Positions 26,908 to 39,256 of a stretch of 64,000 nt of DNA are shown here, piece by piece. The stretch spans positions 260,576 to 324,575 of the forward strand of contig MU004236.1 in the NCBI GenBank assembly GCA_010405405.1. The letters run 5' to 3'. Both the position numbers and the translations under genes were made by a program. Positions within the stretch are counted from its first letter, which is position 1, and the number at the start of each line of letters is the position of its first letter. Origin of the DNA: Microthyrium microscopicum (Eukaryota; Ascomycota; Dothideomycetes; Microthyriales; Microthyriaceae). A model generated the notes under the pieces. It was given only the letters and a program-made list of their open reading frames with translations, searched no databases and was not told the origin of the DNA.

Positions 26908-29900
26908 GATTGCTGGGAGAGATTGATGGCCCACAGAGTAGCTGGTGGTGAAGAGGGTGATTTGGCAGTTGCTGGAAGTTGCAAGAAGTAAGAAACAGTA
27001 GGTTGCGGTGAGAAATGTGGGCGAAACGGGGGAGATCTAGGGGCTTTCGGAACGCAACAAGTCGGACATGCAGTAGGTTGCAGATGCAGCGGCACGGGTT
27101 GCTTTGAGGGCCGGAATGCAGGATTGGCGCAAGTAAATTGAATAGGAGTGTGGGCCAGTAGATGTAGTCAATATGGGATTTGATGGGCTCAGCGGGTGGT
27201 AGCGAGTTATTGGCCAGAAGAGTTGAAGTTGAGCGGTGATAGTGGTACGAGAAGGGAAGTAGTCCGTGTAAGAGATCAATGGGGGTTTGGCCTGTTGGCT
27301 TGTTTGACAGCAAGAGGAAATTATATTGGGGGGGACAGGGCAAACGACAATGGACGAGAGAGAGGAAGAAGAAAGAGAGCAAGGAGCGGATAGCAAGGGC
27401 GATATTTATTATTTGAGCAAAGGGAGAGACAAGGCGATGAAGGAGCCTGTGAGCCTAAGACGGGTGTCAAGAGGCCCGATCAGTGACAAGCACAGCAAGA
27501 CGGCAGTTTCGGTAGTCACAGAATGATGGTTAATGATCAATGGTAACCCAAGACACGGATGGTTGGTCAGACCTGAGTCGGATGAAGAAAATGGCTGGGT
27601 TCGTGGGCGGTGATAGACTAATGAACATGAGGGTCTCTTGAATCTAATTCACTCTGGACTGCAGTAGCGGACCAGCGAGAGAAGCAAGACCAGCAAGACC
27701 AGTTGATGGCGGTATGGTGTTGCCCAGGATAAGGTGGCAGGACCGGTTGTGACTAGAGGTGTGAGAGTGGAATCAAGTGGATGGGATTGGCATGGTCAAG
27801 AGCCATGGACAGGGCCAAGCAGGCAATAATTTAGCAAAGCGCAACGCAGGCAAAGGACGCTTGAGACGCAAAGACAAAGACGAGGGAGAGAAGTGGACGG
27901 AACAGGCGGGAGATGCAATGTTTGGTTTGTGGTCAACACCAACCGAGCGTGAGCCATGAGAGGCCAAGAAGGCTTAAAGCGCGAAAGGTCAAAGATCAAA
28001 GGTCAAAGACCAGGCAAGGTTTAGCAGATGTAGGGTCCCGCCAGCAAGCAAGCCGAGCACCGCTGTTGAATTCAGATTGTGGTCAAGTTGTGGATCAATC
28101 AATCAATTGAATGGATCAGGAATGGCGATGCATATCTAGGATCAGGGGCTACAGTATCCAAGCTTGCCTACAAACCACGAAACAAAGTGTGCTGTAGTGC
28201 TGTACCTTGTAGACCTTCTTTTGAGAAAGAGAAAGCGAGAAAGAGAGAGTCAGTAGGATCATGATGGAATGGTTGGTCGTGGGGGGCAGTTGTACTTTTA
28301 GATTCAGTCCACAAGTCCAAATAATGCCTTGTAATGCATACACACCACTTCCATCAATCCACCACGATACATGTCATCCGTACATCCATTTCCAACCAGT
28401 TGTAGGCCATGGGATGGATCACAGCAGCCACATGGAACTCCAAAAACGGTTTGTGGGATTCAATATCATCCAATCCTATCTTGAATATCTTCCCCGTCCG
28501 GTAGCTCGCTCAATCCATCCCTTATTTCCCTTAAAGCCCCCCCATCAGGTACCTAGCAACACCTTATCCTTCGCGAGCTCTTGCATCTTGTTGCATTTCT
28601 CACGCACTCCAATATTCTCCAAAGTGCTATTTACAGGGTATATCTGTTAACAAATACCTAGGCTTGTCTGGAGCTTTTCCCTTCATATCCTCTATGCTCT
28701 TCTCCCACCACTCACGTCTCCCAGTTCACCATATTATCTATCCCCGGTAGGGTACATAAAGCTACGAACCTACCATGTAGAACCTACATACGGAGTACCA
28801 TGGCTTTGTTCAAAATGGAAATACTTGGCCGCGTTATGCCTACACGCACTCCTTTGGCCGTGCCTTCAGCTGCACTGTCTGCTGTTTGTTCTCAACGCCA
28901 GACCAGTGATATCTACTCCAGGGCTATGCTTCCTGGTCGAGCTTTTCTTTTTCCCAATCTCGCTGGCTTCTTTTGTGAGTTGGCTTTGATCATGAGCTTG
29001 TGGTTCCAACTGCTCACAAATATCAATTCGTCATCTGCAAGCTCTGTCGCCGGTGCTGCAGCGACTGCATTATTCTGTACTGCAAGCTTGCCAGACACCA
29101 AGAGCTCTTCCCATCATTTTCAACCTCGGCTGCTCATACATGTATATAAGATATCTGGTTGGCTGCTCGATGTTTAGTAGTTACAAACACTCCACCGTTG
29201 GCCTCCACATTTCACTCACACCTTGACCAGTTGACATCAATCTGGCAAACGTGCTGGAGGCGTGTGTACAACCCCCAAACCTTGCAAACTCTCTGCCCCA
29301 TCGTGCCCATCTACCAAATAGGACTGCTGCCCTTAGGATCCCAATTGTGCAACATCCCCAATGAGAAGGACGTGTGTGCGTCGCCCCATGGACGCTAGAA
29401 CATCATCTGCATCTTCGTCCAGGTTTCCTCCATCAAACTCCAACCTCCGCCGGCGACTCAGACTTGACACATTGCCTTTATTGCCTACTCAAGCCAATAC
29501 TCAATCCAAGCCTGTTTACATGCCTAGTCTCTTCGATTAATATGATGCTGCAGGACCACGTAGCAAGGCTTTAAACTCCAAACTCATCGCCTGCAGCTCC
29601 TGCTACTCGTCCAGAATAAGCTTGAGACACATTCCAGATGTATTTGTTCTCATAACCCTGGCAATATACCATCAGCACAAACCATGTCAAACTCAACACT
29701 ATTCGGCAGCTTGGCCCTCTCTGGTTTTCGTACGGTTCTGGATCTACATGTGTACTTTACTCTCTCCCGAGTGCAAGGGCTTCCGCAACCAGGCAGCCAA
29801 GACAAGTTTCTGATCAAGTCACGTTCGACAGCCCACAAGAGCTTCCCATGGACACTGGCCAGGCTTGCAAAGGTCACCATGAACAACCTAGAGTCAGCGT

Positions 29901-32174
29901 CCTGGCTGTGCCATCGTCAGCACCATTCCAAAATCACTCTGAAAAAAGATATTGCATGTCGAAATGGTTCATCAGTTGTCTAGTCACCTGGAACCGCCGC
30001 AAGTGTTCCGCCAATACCGCCGCATCTGGCCATACCAGGGCAAATGAGGATATTGCGCCGGCTAGAGAAATCAAAGCGTTCTTTTGTCGGAAGCATCTGA
30101 AACAGTTCCCTCCAAAACTCCAAATTCTGAGACATCCACACAACATCTAAGAGTCGCATCGAGGCCCTTTTCATTAACCTTTGGGCGCGTCCCTTGGTAC
30201 CGAGCTAATCTAGGCATCCCGTATATATGGCCTATATCATCTTCCGCAGCCAATGATTTGTTCCTCTTCTCCGGCCAGAAGCCAGTCTGTCGACGATTAT
30301 GCCCTTTTAAGCCGCGAAATTAAAAACTGTACCCCAGTTGACATTTGCAAGGCTGATTCATAAATTTCGAGTCCGTTGAAATTTGCTGACATCAGCCGAA
30401 TCAAGCAATACTGGTTCGCTGGTTCATCATACCTAGGTAGCCTTGCATGATGAACACGAGTACGGATACTTCCCGCTTTTAGGATGATTCTTCAAGTGTG
30501 CTTGGTCCGTTTGGCTTCATGTCCCTCCCAATCGAGAAAGCTTGGTATCGTGAGCTTTCGATAGTTTGTATCCTTCGCAACCTACCGAAGGACAAAGTAG
30601 ATTGTATCATACGCTATCACTCTAGGTCCTAGATACGCAAACTCTGGAAACGGCATAATTTTGTAACCAATCTTCTAGACATCTAGTTTTCGACTGTTGT
30701 TATCCCAACGTTCCTTGGTACGATACTAGCTTTGGTAGCCTTAGCAAGAAATTTGTTGTTTTATGGCTCGGAGATTTTATCTAAGGTAAGATATTCCATG
30801 CTTTCGACCTAACCAAAATTAATCCCTTTTCAACTTTCAGCTGCCTTGACGTCAGCTCTATTCTATCAGCTGTAAGAAAAGATGAAGACTCTGAAAGGGT
30901 GAGAGTGAAAAAAAGTGCCATTAATACTATAGCGAATACTCATTCTTCAACACCAGCGTGCTATCGCGACATTCAGCCTCAATTTTAAGTGAGAAAGTTC
31001 ACATATGTTATTCACATGAAAACAGTCACAATCAAAAGACAAATCATCAGTATGACGACTACGCCTCACGTCGCTAAGCGCGTTGGGGAAACTAGCATAT
31101 GGATATACTTCAGTCCCTTCGATAAATACATATTGCTTATCAGAAATCAACTCATCGCATTCTTCTTGGTTGAGCTATGATAACTTCTTCGCATAACCAT
31201 TATACACACGCTCTATTACCCAACGGTCCCCCCACGCCTCCTCCAACACCACGCTCGAGCACAACTCTTCAGAAAACAACCTCAAGCACACGTACACTCT
31301 ACAACAACCTGGGCCAGTTTTCGCCATCTTCATGGCCATCTCCGCACTCCGAGGATTGTAGATGTCTGCCTGTGATCATCTGTCCAATGCTTCGCTCAAT
31401 ACATCCAGCTATAGAATTGTGCTCATCCAGCTCACAATATTGACACAGCAACTCTGGTGCTTGGAACACTTCCTCGAGGTCGTACCGTCTTCTCCTTCCT
31501 TATACCAACGACCTGCATCTGCCTCGCCGACCAGACTGCTATATACGCCGGGAGACGTTGTCAAGAACACGCCCTCAAGCAATAGATCCTCGCGGGTACC
31601 CTTTCATGATGAATGGTCTTGGCTACTTAAGCAAAGAGTTGATGGTGGCAGGTCTTATCATACCATCGCGCGCCGAGCTGTGTGTCCTGGGTTTCAAGGA
31701 GGTTAAGGTCAGGTGCGCGGAGATATAGCGATGCGCGCCGTGTTGTTTAGGTTCGGAGGTTATTGGAGTTTTGCTGGGGTAAGACTAGGCGGACGGGTTG
31801 GCTTCTGGACGTTGGGACTTGGCTTTACACATGGTGTGTTGAAGTTGAGTATACGATGCGTTGAAGAAGGTTGGAGAAGGAGATGGCTCGCATGGCTGCG
31901 GCCATATACTACAGGTTAGAGCTACCCACGACGTGGCATCTTAGTTAATGTAGGAGTGTCAAGTTGGAAAGGAGTATGTGATGCTGTCGAGCCTGGTGCG
32001 CGATAGGCTGGCGAGGATACTTTCATTCATAAGAGGTAGAGACATTATGTGGTAGCTCTCGAGTTCAACAGACGCTATATGGAAACAGACTTGGTAAGTT
32101 AATCACCTTTAGTTTTATAGTTTCAATGTTTGTCCTTCATAATCTTTCATATTATTACATATTCTTATCGCCTC
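26908..32174. other. Gene-poor 5.3-kb host interval
   Basis: No convincing gene is present. There are several frames of 60-130 codons (for example 28261-28650 and 28800-29177, both +), but none carries a domain, signal peptide or clear splice structure. GA-rich simple tracts lie at about 27,350-27,400 and 28,220-28,260. The left part probably holds the promoter and 5' region of the hypothetical gene at 25963-26907, and the right end the 3' region of the oxidase gene. A non-coding transcript is possible but nothing in the sequence proves it. Confidence 0.5.
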
Positions 32175-34701
32175 TTATGCATCTGTCTCGACAGGTATGA
32201 AGCTATCCCACGGGATCGTGCCCGTAGTCAATGGCGTCCAGTCCGGTAGTCTGGGAGATACAGATATAGGAGTGAAACTCCCTGGCTCAAAGGTTCCCGT
32301 GGGTGTTGGCTCGGCTTTTATCTTCAAACTGGTCTCGCGTAACCGAGAGATATGAATTCTTGCTGAAAGAGCAAACTTATCTGCGTCGGCCTGTCCTTTT
32401 GGCCATGGAGTCGCAAACGCTGTGGAGTTTCTTGGGTTAATAAAGTTTGCATTATCGCTACGAGGGATGGTGGCGGTCGAATTGCTGGATATATTGGAAT
32501 TTGTAGTAGAGGTACTATCGTCCTTGCACAGCTTTGAGGCATCGATGGTCCAGAAATCAGATCCAATGCCAGGAGCCGCGAAAAATACGTGGTTTGGATC
32601 GTATTTGTTCTTGATCGATTCAAGGCGGTTGTAGTTGGAGCCCCAGAAGAGGTTTTTCCAGTCAGTAGCATTCCAGTAACCCTGCGATTGTTAGGAATCG
32701 AATAATAATGTGAAATAGACAAGACTTACTTCTTCAACATACGACCCCATATCAGGTGAAATTGCTCGAATGGAGCTAACGTTTGTTCCAGTAATTAGAA
32801 CATATGCTTCTTTCCAAGCTGGATGTATGGATGTATCATCTTGCTTCATGACATTTCTACCGGCTATAAGATATCCTTGGAGCATAGCATCTGGCACCAT
32901 TTTGCCTCCGTCTCGAGGCATGGCCTTTTCCAATGCATCTGCGAGCTTGAAATCGCTCAAATGTTTGACTCCCATCAATTGGGAGTCGACATTATATCTC
33001 CCAGCAGGTTGCTGTTACACAAGTCCGTTAGAAAACCATCATTGCTGGTAGTAGGAACTTGACTTACAGGATCTAGAACGTTCTTGAGAAGAGGTTGCTG
33101 TCTGCGTCTTATGCGTCCTGCATACTTGGTGGTTATGTTGTACTGACATTCAAACAGATCTGGACGCCATTCCCATTTCTTGTGACATCTGTCCTCCGGT
33201 TCATAGGCAGTTTGATTGAGCATACCAAAAAGCCCGTCAAACATCTCCTTGTAATTCGCGTAATATTCGTGTTCCTGAATGACAGCTGACATGCCTGGAA
33301 TTCCTTGCAAGCGTTGAAGCACTGGATCCCATATCTGCTTGGCTTCTGAAATCCCTTTACTTGGGAGCAGAAATACGCCTCGAATTGCTTTGGGATAGAT
33401 ATTATAATATCCTTGCACTTGTTGCGCGTTCAAAGCCGGGAATTGCGAGTGAAGGTAAGCTGCTGCCTGATACGTCGCTGTCGCATTGCTTGATGTGGTA
33501 GCATTTATCCACCAAGATGATACGGTAACTTCAGGACTCTTGTAAACTTTGACCGTTGCTTGAACCACAACTCCAAATGTACTGCCCGAACCGCCTCGAA
33601 GGGCCCAGAACAGATCTGGGTTAGAAACAGAGTTGGCAATCCTTAGCTCACCATCTGCTGTTATCACTTGATACTCGAGCACCTGATGTGCTCCCAGTCC
33701 GTAAGTGCTCGATAATGGGCCATGGCCACCTCCTTGACTCCAACCCCCTGCTATTGTAATTGCGCCGCTTGCTGGGCCTGGCATGAATACATTCTTGTCT
33801 TCTAGAGAATTGTTTAGCTCTTGCGCGGTGACACCTGCGCCGACTGAAACAGCAATTGGGACTTGAGGGGCACTCGAAGATGAACTAGCGTTGGAGTATA
33901 CGGAGTCAGCACCGCTTTGGTTGGCTTCAAACTCGCTCAATTGCCGAATGCCTTTGAGATGTTTTAGGGAGAGCAATAAGCCATTTGGCGCATTGTTCCT
34001 GTTTGAATGAGCGCGTGGACTTTCGAGCATTCTGCAAAAACTTACCGGCCTAGGTAGTCCAGACCACTTGATATTATCGACAATCGAATATTATGCTTTG
34101 CCGCAAACTTGACCGCTGCTTGAACATCGCTTGGAGTTTGCGCTGCCAAAAAGTAGTTTGGATGAGCGTCTCGTCCTATGACAAACAATGGCATAACCCC
34201 AGGTATTTCAGCCTGCCATACATCGTATGTAGGCCAATTGTTATCTCCTACTGTAGTCTTGCATCGCAATAGCGGTTCATTAGGATAAGAAGGGGAGGCC
34301 GCCAGCGGTGGGTCCACGTCTGGTGGTGTCGGTTCTGGTCTGAAGGGTCGAGATATGGTGACATTAAGTTTCTTTGGTTGCGCTCTGATCGGTCCTGACA
34401 CAGATTTTGCGATTGGTGGTCTCGGGGCTAATGAGAGCAGCGAAGGCCGTGAACCTGGAACCGACAGAGAAACTGTTGCGCTTGTTGCTGGTGCCAGTGA
34501 AGATGGGGAGAGAATTGTAGACGAAGCGGGCCTAGTTGAGATAGAAGTACTCGATGCACTCGGAGCAGTAGGAGAAGATGTACTGGTCCAACCAGTTTCC
34601 AAGGACAATGCCTCAAGCTCTAATGACTGTGAACGAGTCGCGAGGATGTAGATGGTAGCCACGAAGGCACAATTGACATACATGACTGACAGTCTATACA
34701 A
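32175..34701 (-). CDS. Secreted FAD-linked oxidoreductase, berberine-bridge type
   Basis: Four exons on the minus strand (34701-34046, 33998-33068, 33011-32730, 32681-32175) join in frame to 791 aa. The introns are 47, 56 and 48 bp, each GT..AG. The N-terminus (about 1-25) is a plausible signal peptide. A Ser/Thr/Pro-rich linker occupies about 30-125, unusually long for the family. An FAD-binding PCMH domain follows, with SGLDYLGR near 212-219 and GGGHG near 308-312. The C-terminal berberine-bridge domain is clear at GYWNATDW and FWGSNYNRLESIKNKYDP (about 624-652), followed by an extra tail of about 120 residues. Such enzymes oxidise sugars, alkaloids or polyketides using O2; the substrate cannot be read here. 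Where relatives have a GHDYLGR-type motif whose His carries covalent FAD, this protein has Leu 214. It may bind FAD non-covalently or be inactive. Confidence 0.88.
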
Positions 34702-35712
34702 CTGCAGGTACTTCTACATCTGAAAGCTTGTTGCCGCCCTCAATTCTTCTCGAGTCCATCAAAGGTGAAGGATCTCAGTAAATATCCATACATGGGAAAG
34801 CTGAGTTATCTCTCCAGCATTGACCATTTTCCAGACGACTTAATTGCAATCTACTATATCAGTCAGGACGGGATTCAATTATAAAATAGATTGTTATTAA
34901 ATGTTGAGATGCTACTTACCAAGAACCTAGGAGCTAGTCCATGATCTGCACAGGGATTGTTCTCTTCGGTAGAATTATTATAGGAAATAAAGGGTTCTAG
35001 CCGTGGTCAGGTGGGAGTATAATAAGGTGAACATGTCCTTGATTACGACTCTCGAATTTCACACAGCAGCATCAAGCTTTTGATGGACCTACGCCGAGCC
35101 GAGCCACTGCCACCTTTAAATAATTCGAGTTGGACTGGGGAACAAGTGAATGTTGCTTCCTTCGCCTTTCTCGAGAGCCAGTCAGCACTTGACCATACTT
35201 CACATCTTTTGGCCCATAATATGCTTCTTCTTGTCTTGTATGGCGTTTGATGAGATGTTGAGGTTTGTAGAAGACCAAAATGTTCCTTGTGCTTCCGGGA
35301 GCTCTGATCAAGAATCGTCAGTAAGAAAGATTGTGGATAATAAAGGAAAGAAGAAAGGGGGTCAATAACTGTGATTGCCATTGACGAGGGCCACATCGCA
35401 GCAAGAAAGGCTCGATTAAGTCTTTTGCGGTTGCAAGATTCGAGAATGGCGCATTCACTCCAACCTCTATAGTTTTAAGCTGTGTGTTGTGCTGAAAGAA
35501 ATTCGTCCAGAGACAGTAAGTTAGACAATATGCTCTTTGACCTCTCGGAAAGCTGCAGCACTTTCGTTATTCTCGTAGCTTCTTCGGACTATGTGATGTC
35601 GCGACTCGTAGACAAGTTTCAGTTAGCATGGGAGTCCACGATTTGATCGAACAATAGTTGAACATAGCAAATGCCATTGATGGTGACTTTATATCTACAT
35701 TGTTGAAAACGC
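34702..35712. other. Intergenic between the oxidase and NDUFB8
   Basis: About 1 kb of ordinary sequence acts as upstream region of the oxidase and downstream region of NDUFB8. A 117-codon minus-strand frame at 35043-35396 has no recognisable features and is probably chance. Confidence 0.5.
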
Positions 35713-36504
35713 CTACTCATCAGGAAGTGCCTATGACGATTAGAGAGCAATACGCTTGCAGAGTGCGGTCTACTTACCAGAAGTGCACCTTTGCCGCCTA
35801 ATTCCACCTCGAGGCCATTACCTGGGAACGTCCGCTTGGTACTTGGTTTTTGGGGATACGCAAAATAGTAAATAGAACCAGCAAAACCAGCAATGACTGT
35901 AAAATAACCTGCGAAATAGCGTAGTGCTTTTCCAGGCGGCCATTGGTTGTACTCTTCTAGCGAGAAAACTCCCAAAATATCATTGTCCTCATGAACAGGT
36001 TCGCCATAGTTTCTTCTCTCTTGTTTGTCCCACCAATCTTCGTATGGGTCTCGTTGTGATCGTTTTATGGCAGGTGGGTTGATATATCCGCCGTTCTATG
36101 CAAATATCAGTCCTATTCGCACTCCATGCAAGACGTATTTCAATCTCGTGCATACCATTAACGGATCATCTATCACTGGTTGTGTCATAGTCTCAATCTC
36201 CTCCTCTGTCGCGCCTTCCTCCTTCAGATGCCGCACAACATGCTTGAACTTGGCGGTCTTCTTGAATGCGTCGAGTTGAGTTTCGGTAGGATGGGTCTCT
36301 AGGAACGAATGGAAGGCATTGATATCGTCTTCGGTCACTTCCTGGACCTGGGAGGCATATCTAACTAGTATCCGACTGGGAAGTGGGCGTGAGATTGCTC
36401 GAAGAGGGACAAGCCGGCGGCTCAATATCTAACACTGGGGTCAATTGTAAAGCACTAAATCGGTGTGCAGCACTATAACTTACCGAAGCTCTTGACGAGG
36501 CCAT
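35713..36504 (-). CDS. NDUFB8: NADH:ubiquinone oxidoreductase subunit NDUFB8 (ASHI / 20.1 kDa)
   Basis: Four exons (36504-36484, 36428-36156, 36095-35778, 35730-35713) join, all in phase 0, to 209 aa. The introns are 55, 60 and 47 bp. The start is the ATG at 36504 because it gives a good mitochondrial presequence (Arg/Ser-rich, no acids, about 1-30) that continues in frame across intron 1. The family signature begins at exon 3 with NGGYINPPAIKR, then RDPYEDWWDKQERRNYGEPVHE, VFSLEEYNQWPPGKAL, one membrane span (about 156-178) and an ELGGKGA tail. The product is an accessory subunit of the membrane arm of respiratory complex I. About 60 residues between presequence and signature (about 31-92, acidic/Lys-rich) are longer than I would expect. 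The last exon encodes only five residues and is the least certain. It is divergent from TAD1 across a 463-bp shared upstream region. Confidence 0.9.
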
Positions 36505-36967
36505 TGCAGCAATAGCATTGACTTTACCAAGATGTTAAGCTGGTACGAGCAGTGAGGTAAGGTTGTTGGTACAGCTTCCGCTTGATGCTTCGGCAACACT
36601 TCGGAATAAAAGCTTCCTTCTCGGCATCCCGATTAGCAACCGCTTGAGACTTCGATGCTCGAATGTGTTGCAAAAGAATCTCTCCATTTCACATACAACC
36701 ATCGCATCCGTTGGAGGCATGAAATGAGGACTATCTCATCTCCTATCCGAAATAGCGGCCTTCCGAATTGCTAACACACTTGTTTCCATCACTAGATATG
36801 GCCTAGCACAGCTCACTGGACAACCACAAACGCTCGAACTATACACCATAAATTATGGTTGCGGTTTTGCCTGTTGCCTCTAGAAATTCGTAACGAGTGA
36901 TAGACGTTGACGGGTTCATCTAGCGGATCTGTTCTGTTAGGCTGGCTACGTAAGCTTCGCGATATCT
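36505..36967. promoter_or_regulatory. Shared divergent promoter region, NDUFB8 / TAD1
   Basis: 463 bp separate the two start codons, which point away from each other, so both promoters must lie here. I see no clear TATA box or named operator. Confidence 0.5.
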
Positions 36968-38403
36968 ATGGCGGCTGACTCCATTGCCCTTGCTGTAACT
37001 GAAGCCTTTGCTCGCTTACCCAAGAGATACAAGCCAGGACTTAGAAGCAACGGAGTGCACGAATGGATTCCCTTAGCAGGTATTGTTTTAGAGAAAGGTA
37101 ACAAGATGTGTTGAAGCAAATTGCTCGTCCTCTTGATGCTAACTAAGTCCTTCTAGAAGGTCTACCGCTATACTGCATATCCGCTTGGTAGATACTCTAC
37201 GTTTTGTAGGCTCCTTTGGCGATATTTTCTAACCTTTTTCCTAGTACTGGTTCAAAATGTCAGGCTCAAGATCGAATTCAGATTAGTAATGGCAACATTA
37301 TTCATGATTCACACGCGGAAGTTCTAGCCATACGAGCATTCAACTATTGGTTGATACATCAATGTGCTGATCTCGCCCGGAGCCTCGAGAACAGCTCCTT
37401 GTATCTGAAACGACGAGAAAATAGCCATGTTACCAAATTTTCACCACAGCCTTTCACGATACGCGCTGACGTAAAGATTCATTTGTATTGCTCAGAGTCT
37501 CCGTGTGGCGACGCAAGCTTGGAGCTCTCACTGGAAAGACAGGAAGATAGCACTCCTTGGGGAGAAGGTCCCGAGCGAGGTCCAGAAAATCTCCTTGGAC
37601 ACAGCCATTTTGGTGAAGTCGGGGTCGTTAGACGCAAGCCGGGTAAGTTCTATTGCATTTAACTTGACAGTTCAAAGCACACACTGTCGAGGTATCTAAG
37701 GCGTGCTCTTTACGTCGCATGGTTGCCGCTCCTTTGGTTGACTGACTGATCATATTCATTAGGTCGATCGGACTCACCAAATTGTCTTAGCAAGTCATGT
37801 ACGGATAAACTGGCTATGCACCAGTGTACTTCATTGATCAACGCAGCTGCGGCACCTTTGATCCACCCTGAAAATGCGTACCTTCATACTGTTGTGCTAC
37901 CCACAAGTAGTAAACTAGATTCCTGTACAAGAGCATTCAGTCAGCAAGGAAGAATGAGTCCTATTGCAGAAAGTTCCAAGCTCAACTGGCCACTATCCTT
38001 TGCATTCAAGCCTTTCAGGATTGTGCTCACAACCTTAGATTTTGAGTTCTCTCGAGCTGATCCGAAGGTCAAATATACGGCTTGCAATCGCACTGCAATT
38101 TATTCACCGCTTTTCCAAGAAGCGATCATCAATGGCATGGTTCAAGGTTATAAAGCTGGTAGCACATCTATCGATGCGATCAGTCGATTGTCGCGCCGAC
38201 GCATGTGGGAGGCGGCGATAAGAGTCGCAGAGCAGACATACGCTTCTTCGCTTCTCTCGATGATTCAGCAACCGTTGTATCACGAGTTTAAAACGATTCC
38301 AATTTTTGGCGCTGCGCGGAAACAAGTTAAAAGCGATGTTATCAGAACCTTGGGCTATTGGCCACGAAACGAAGGGGATGACTTTTTTACAAGAGAAGAG
38401 TGA
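36968..38403 (+). CDS. TAD1: tRNA-specific adenosine-37 deaminase (TAD1/ADAT1)
   Basis: Four exons (36968-37097, 37157-37187, 37245-37642, 37763-38403) join in frame to 399 aa. Introns 1 and 2 have typical branch points (TGCTAAC, TTCTAAC). Exon 2 is only 31 nt but restores both the frame and the family sequence. The enzyme hydrolytically deaminates adenosine 37 next to the anticodon of tRNA-Ala to inosine. The A_deamin domain spans most of the protein. Visible zinc and catalytic residues are the HAE motif (His 77, Glu 79), PCGD (Cys 141) and SCTDK (Cys 199). Upstream conserved blocks HEWIPLAG and TGSKC are present, as is the later RxKPG(R) loop. The length is normal for fungi. The stop codon lies only 160 bp from the edge of transposon block 2, but the coding region shows no RIP damage. 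Confidence 0.93.
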
Positions 38404-38564
38404 CAAAGGATAAAATAGCTCACGCTTTATCCCTTTTAAGCGTCGAAAGGTTAGTAGTAAGTCGATAACTTACTTTAGTATATTTTTACTATATTAATAC
38501 CTAAATTATTTAAGAATCATTTCCTCTTAGGACTATACGGCTAGTACTATAGTTAAATACAAGT
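38404..38564. other. TAD1 downstream flank
   Basis: About 160 bp lie between the TAD1 stop and the terminal-inverted-repeat element. It begins as host sequence and becomes AT-rich from about 38,450, so RIP appears to have spread slightly outwards from the repeats. The TAD1 3' end must lie here. Confidence 0.55.
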
Positions 38565-38896
38565 ACGGAAGCGCATTATAGCCTACTTAGTAATATTAAG
38601 AAAAACTAAAAACTAAAGATTAGTATATAAATAGATCTATATAAATAATTTTATTTTATTTCTAAAATATATATTTTAATTATTTCTAATATAATATTAT
38701 AAAACTTATATTTTTAACTTTCTTTTAGCTTTTTTAAAAATACTTTTAAAGTACTTTTAGTTAATAATATTTACTATATTATAACTATAAAATAAAAATT
38801 ACTTTTTAGTAAAAGTATATTTAAGAAATTAAAAAGAAGAATTTTCTTTTATTAATTTAGTAGAAGCTCTACTATATTAGTAGCTTACTTTATTAT
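38565..38896. mobile_element. Left half of a small TIR element (host of Gypsy-4)
   Basis: From 38565 the sequence TACGGAAGCGCATT runs on for about 50 bp and is the inverted copy of the right end (reverse complement from 55615), with nearly all differences being transitions. A second stretch near 38,655-38,690 also matches the right end in inverted orientation. If TA is the target duplication, the inverted repeat starts CGGAAGCGCATT, as in Tc1/mariner/Pogo-type elements. The two halves total about 620 bp, so it was probably a short non-autonomous (MITE-like) element. This half is fully RIP-altered. Confidence 0.55.
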
Positions 38897-39256
38897 TATT
38901 AGGAATTAAATCTAACGAACTCTCTAAGATAGGCATTATAGCCTAAGTGCTTTAGCCTAATAGCTATTAGAAGCTAGTAGAGCTACTTCTTTAGCTTTAG
39001 TATATTCTATAGTTAAGAGAACTAATAAGTTCCTAACTATTATAATTAGTAGCTAAGCGTATTTCTAAGGTATCTTAGCTTATAAATAAACTACTCTAGC
39101 TTAAAGAGAAACCTTAGAGGTTCCTAAGTAATAAGATAAAGGCTAAGGAATTTCCTAGTAATTCTTTAATAATTACTCCTATTCCTATTTCTATATACCT
39201 AATCTATTAAGTATCTTATAATCTTCTTATTTACTCTATAACCTTAATCTTTAATA
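38897..39256 (+). repeat. 5' LTR of Gypsy-4
   Basis: This 360-bp repeat matches 54966-55325 throughout and is preceded by attat. It is unrelated in sequence to the Gypsy-1/3 and Gypsy-2 LTRs. Confidence 0.88.

Noticed and set aside
28261-29177. Two + strand frames of 129 and 125 codons
   Set aside because: No signal peptide, domain or splice structure; composition does not differ from the surroundings.
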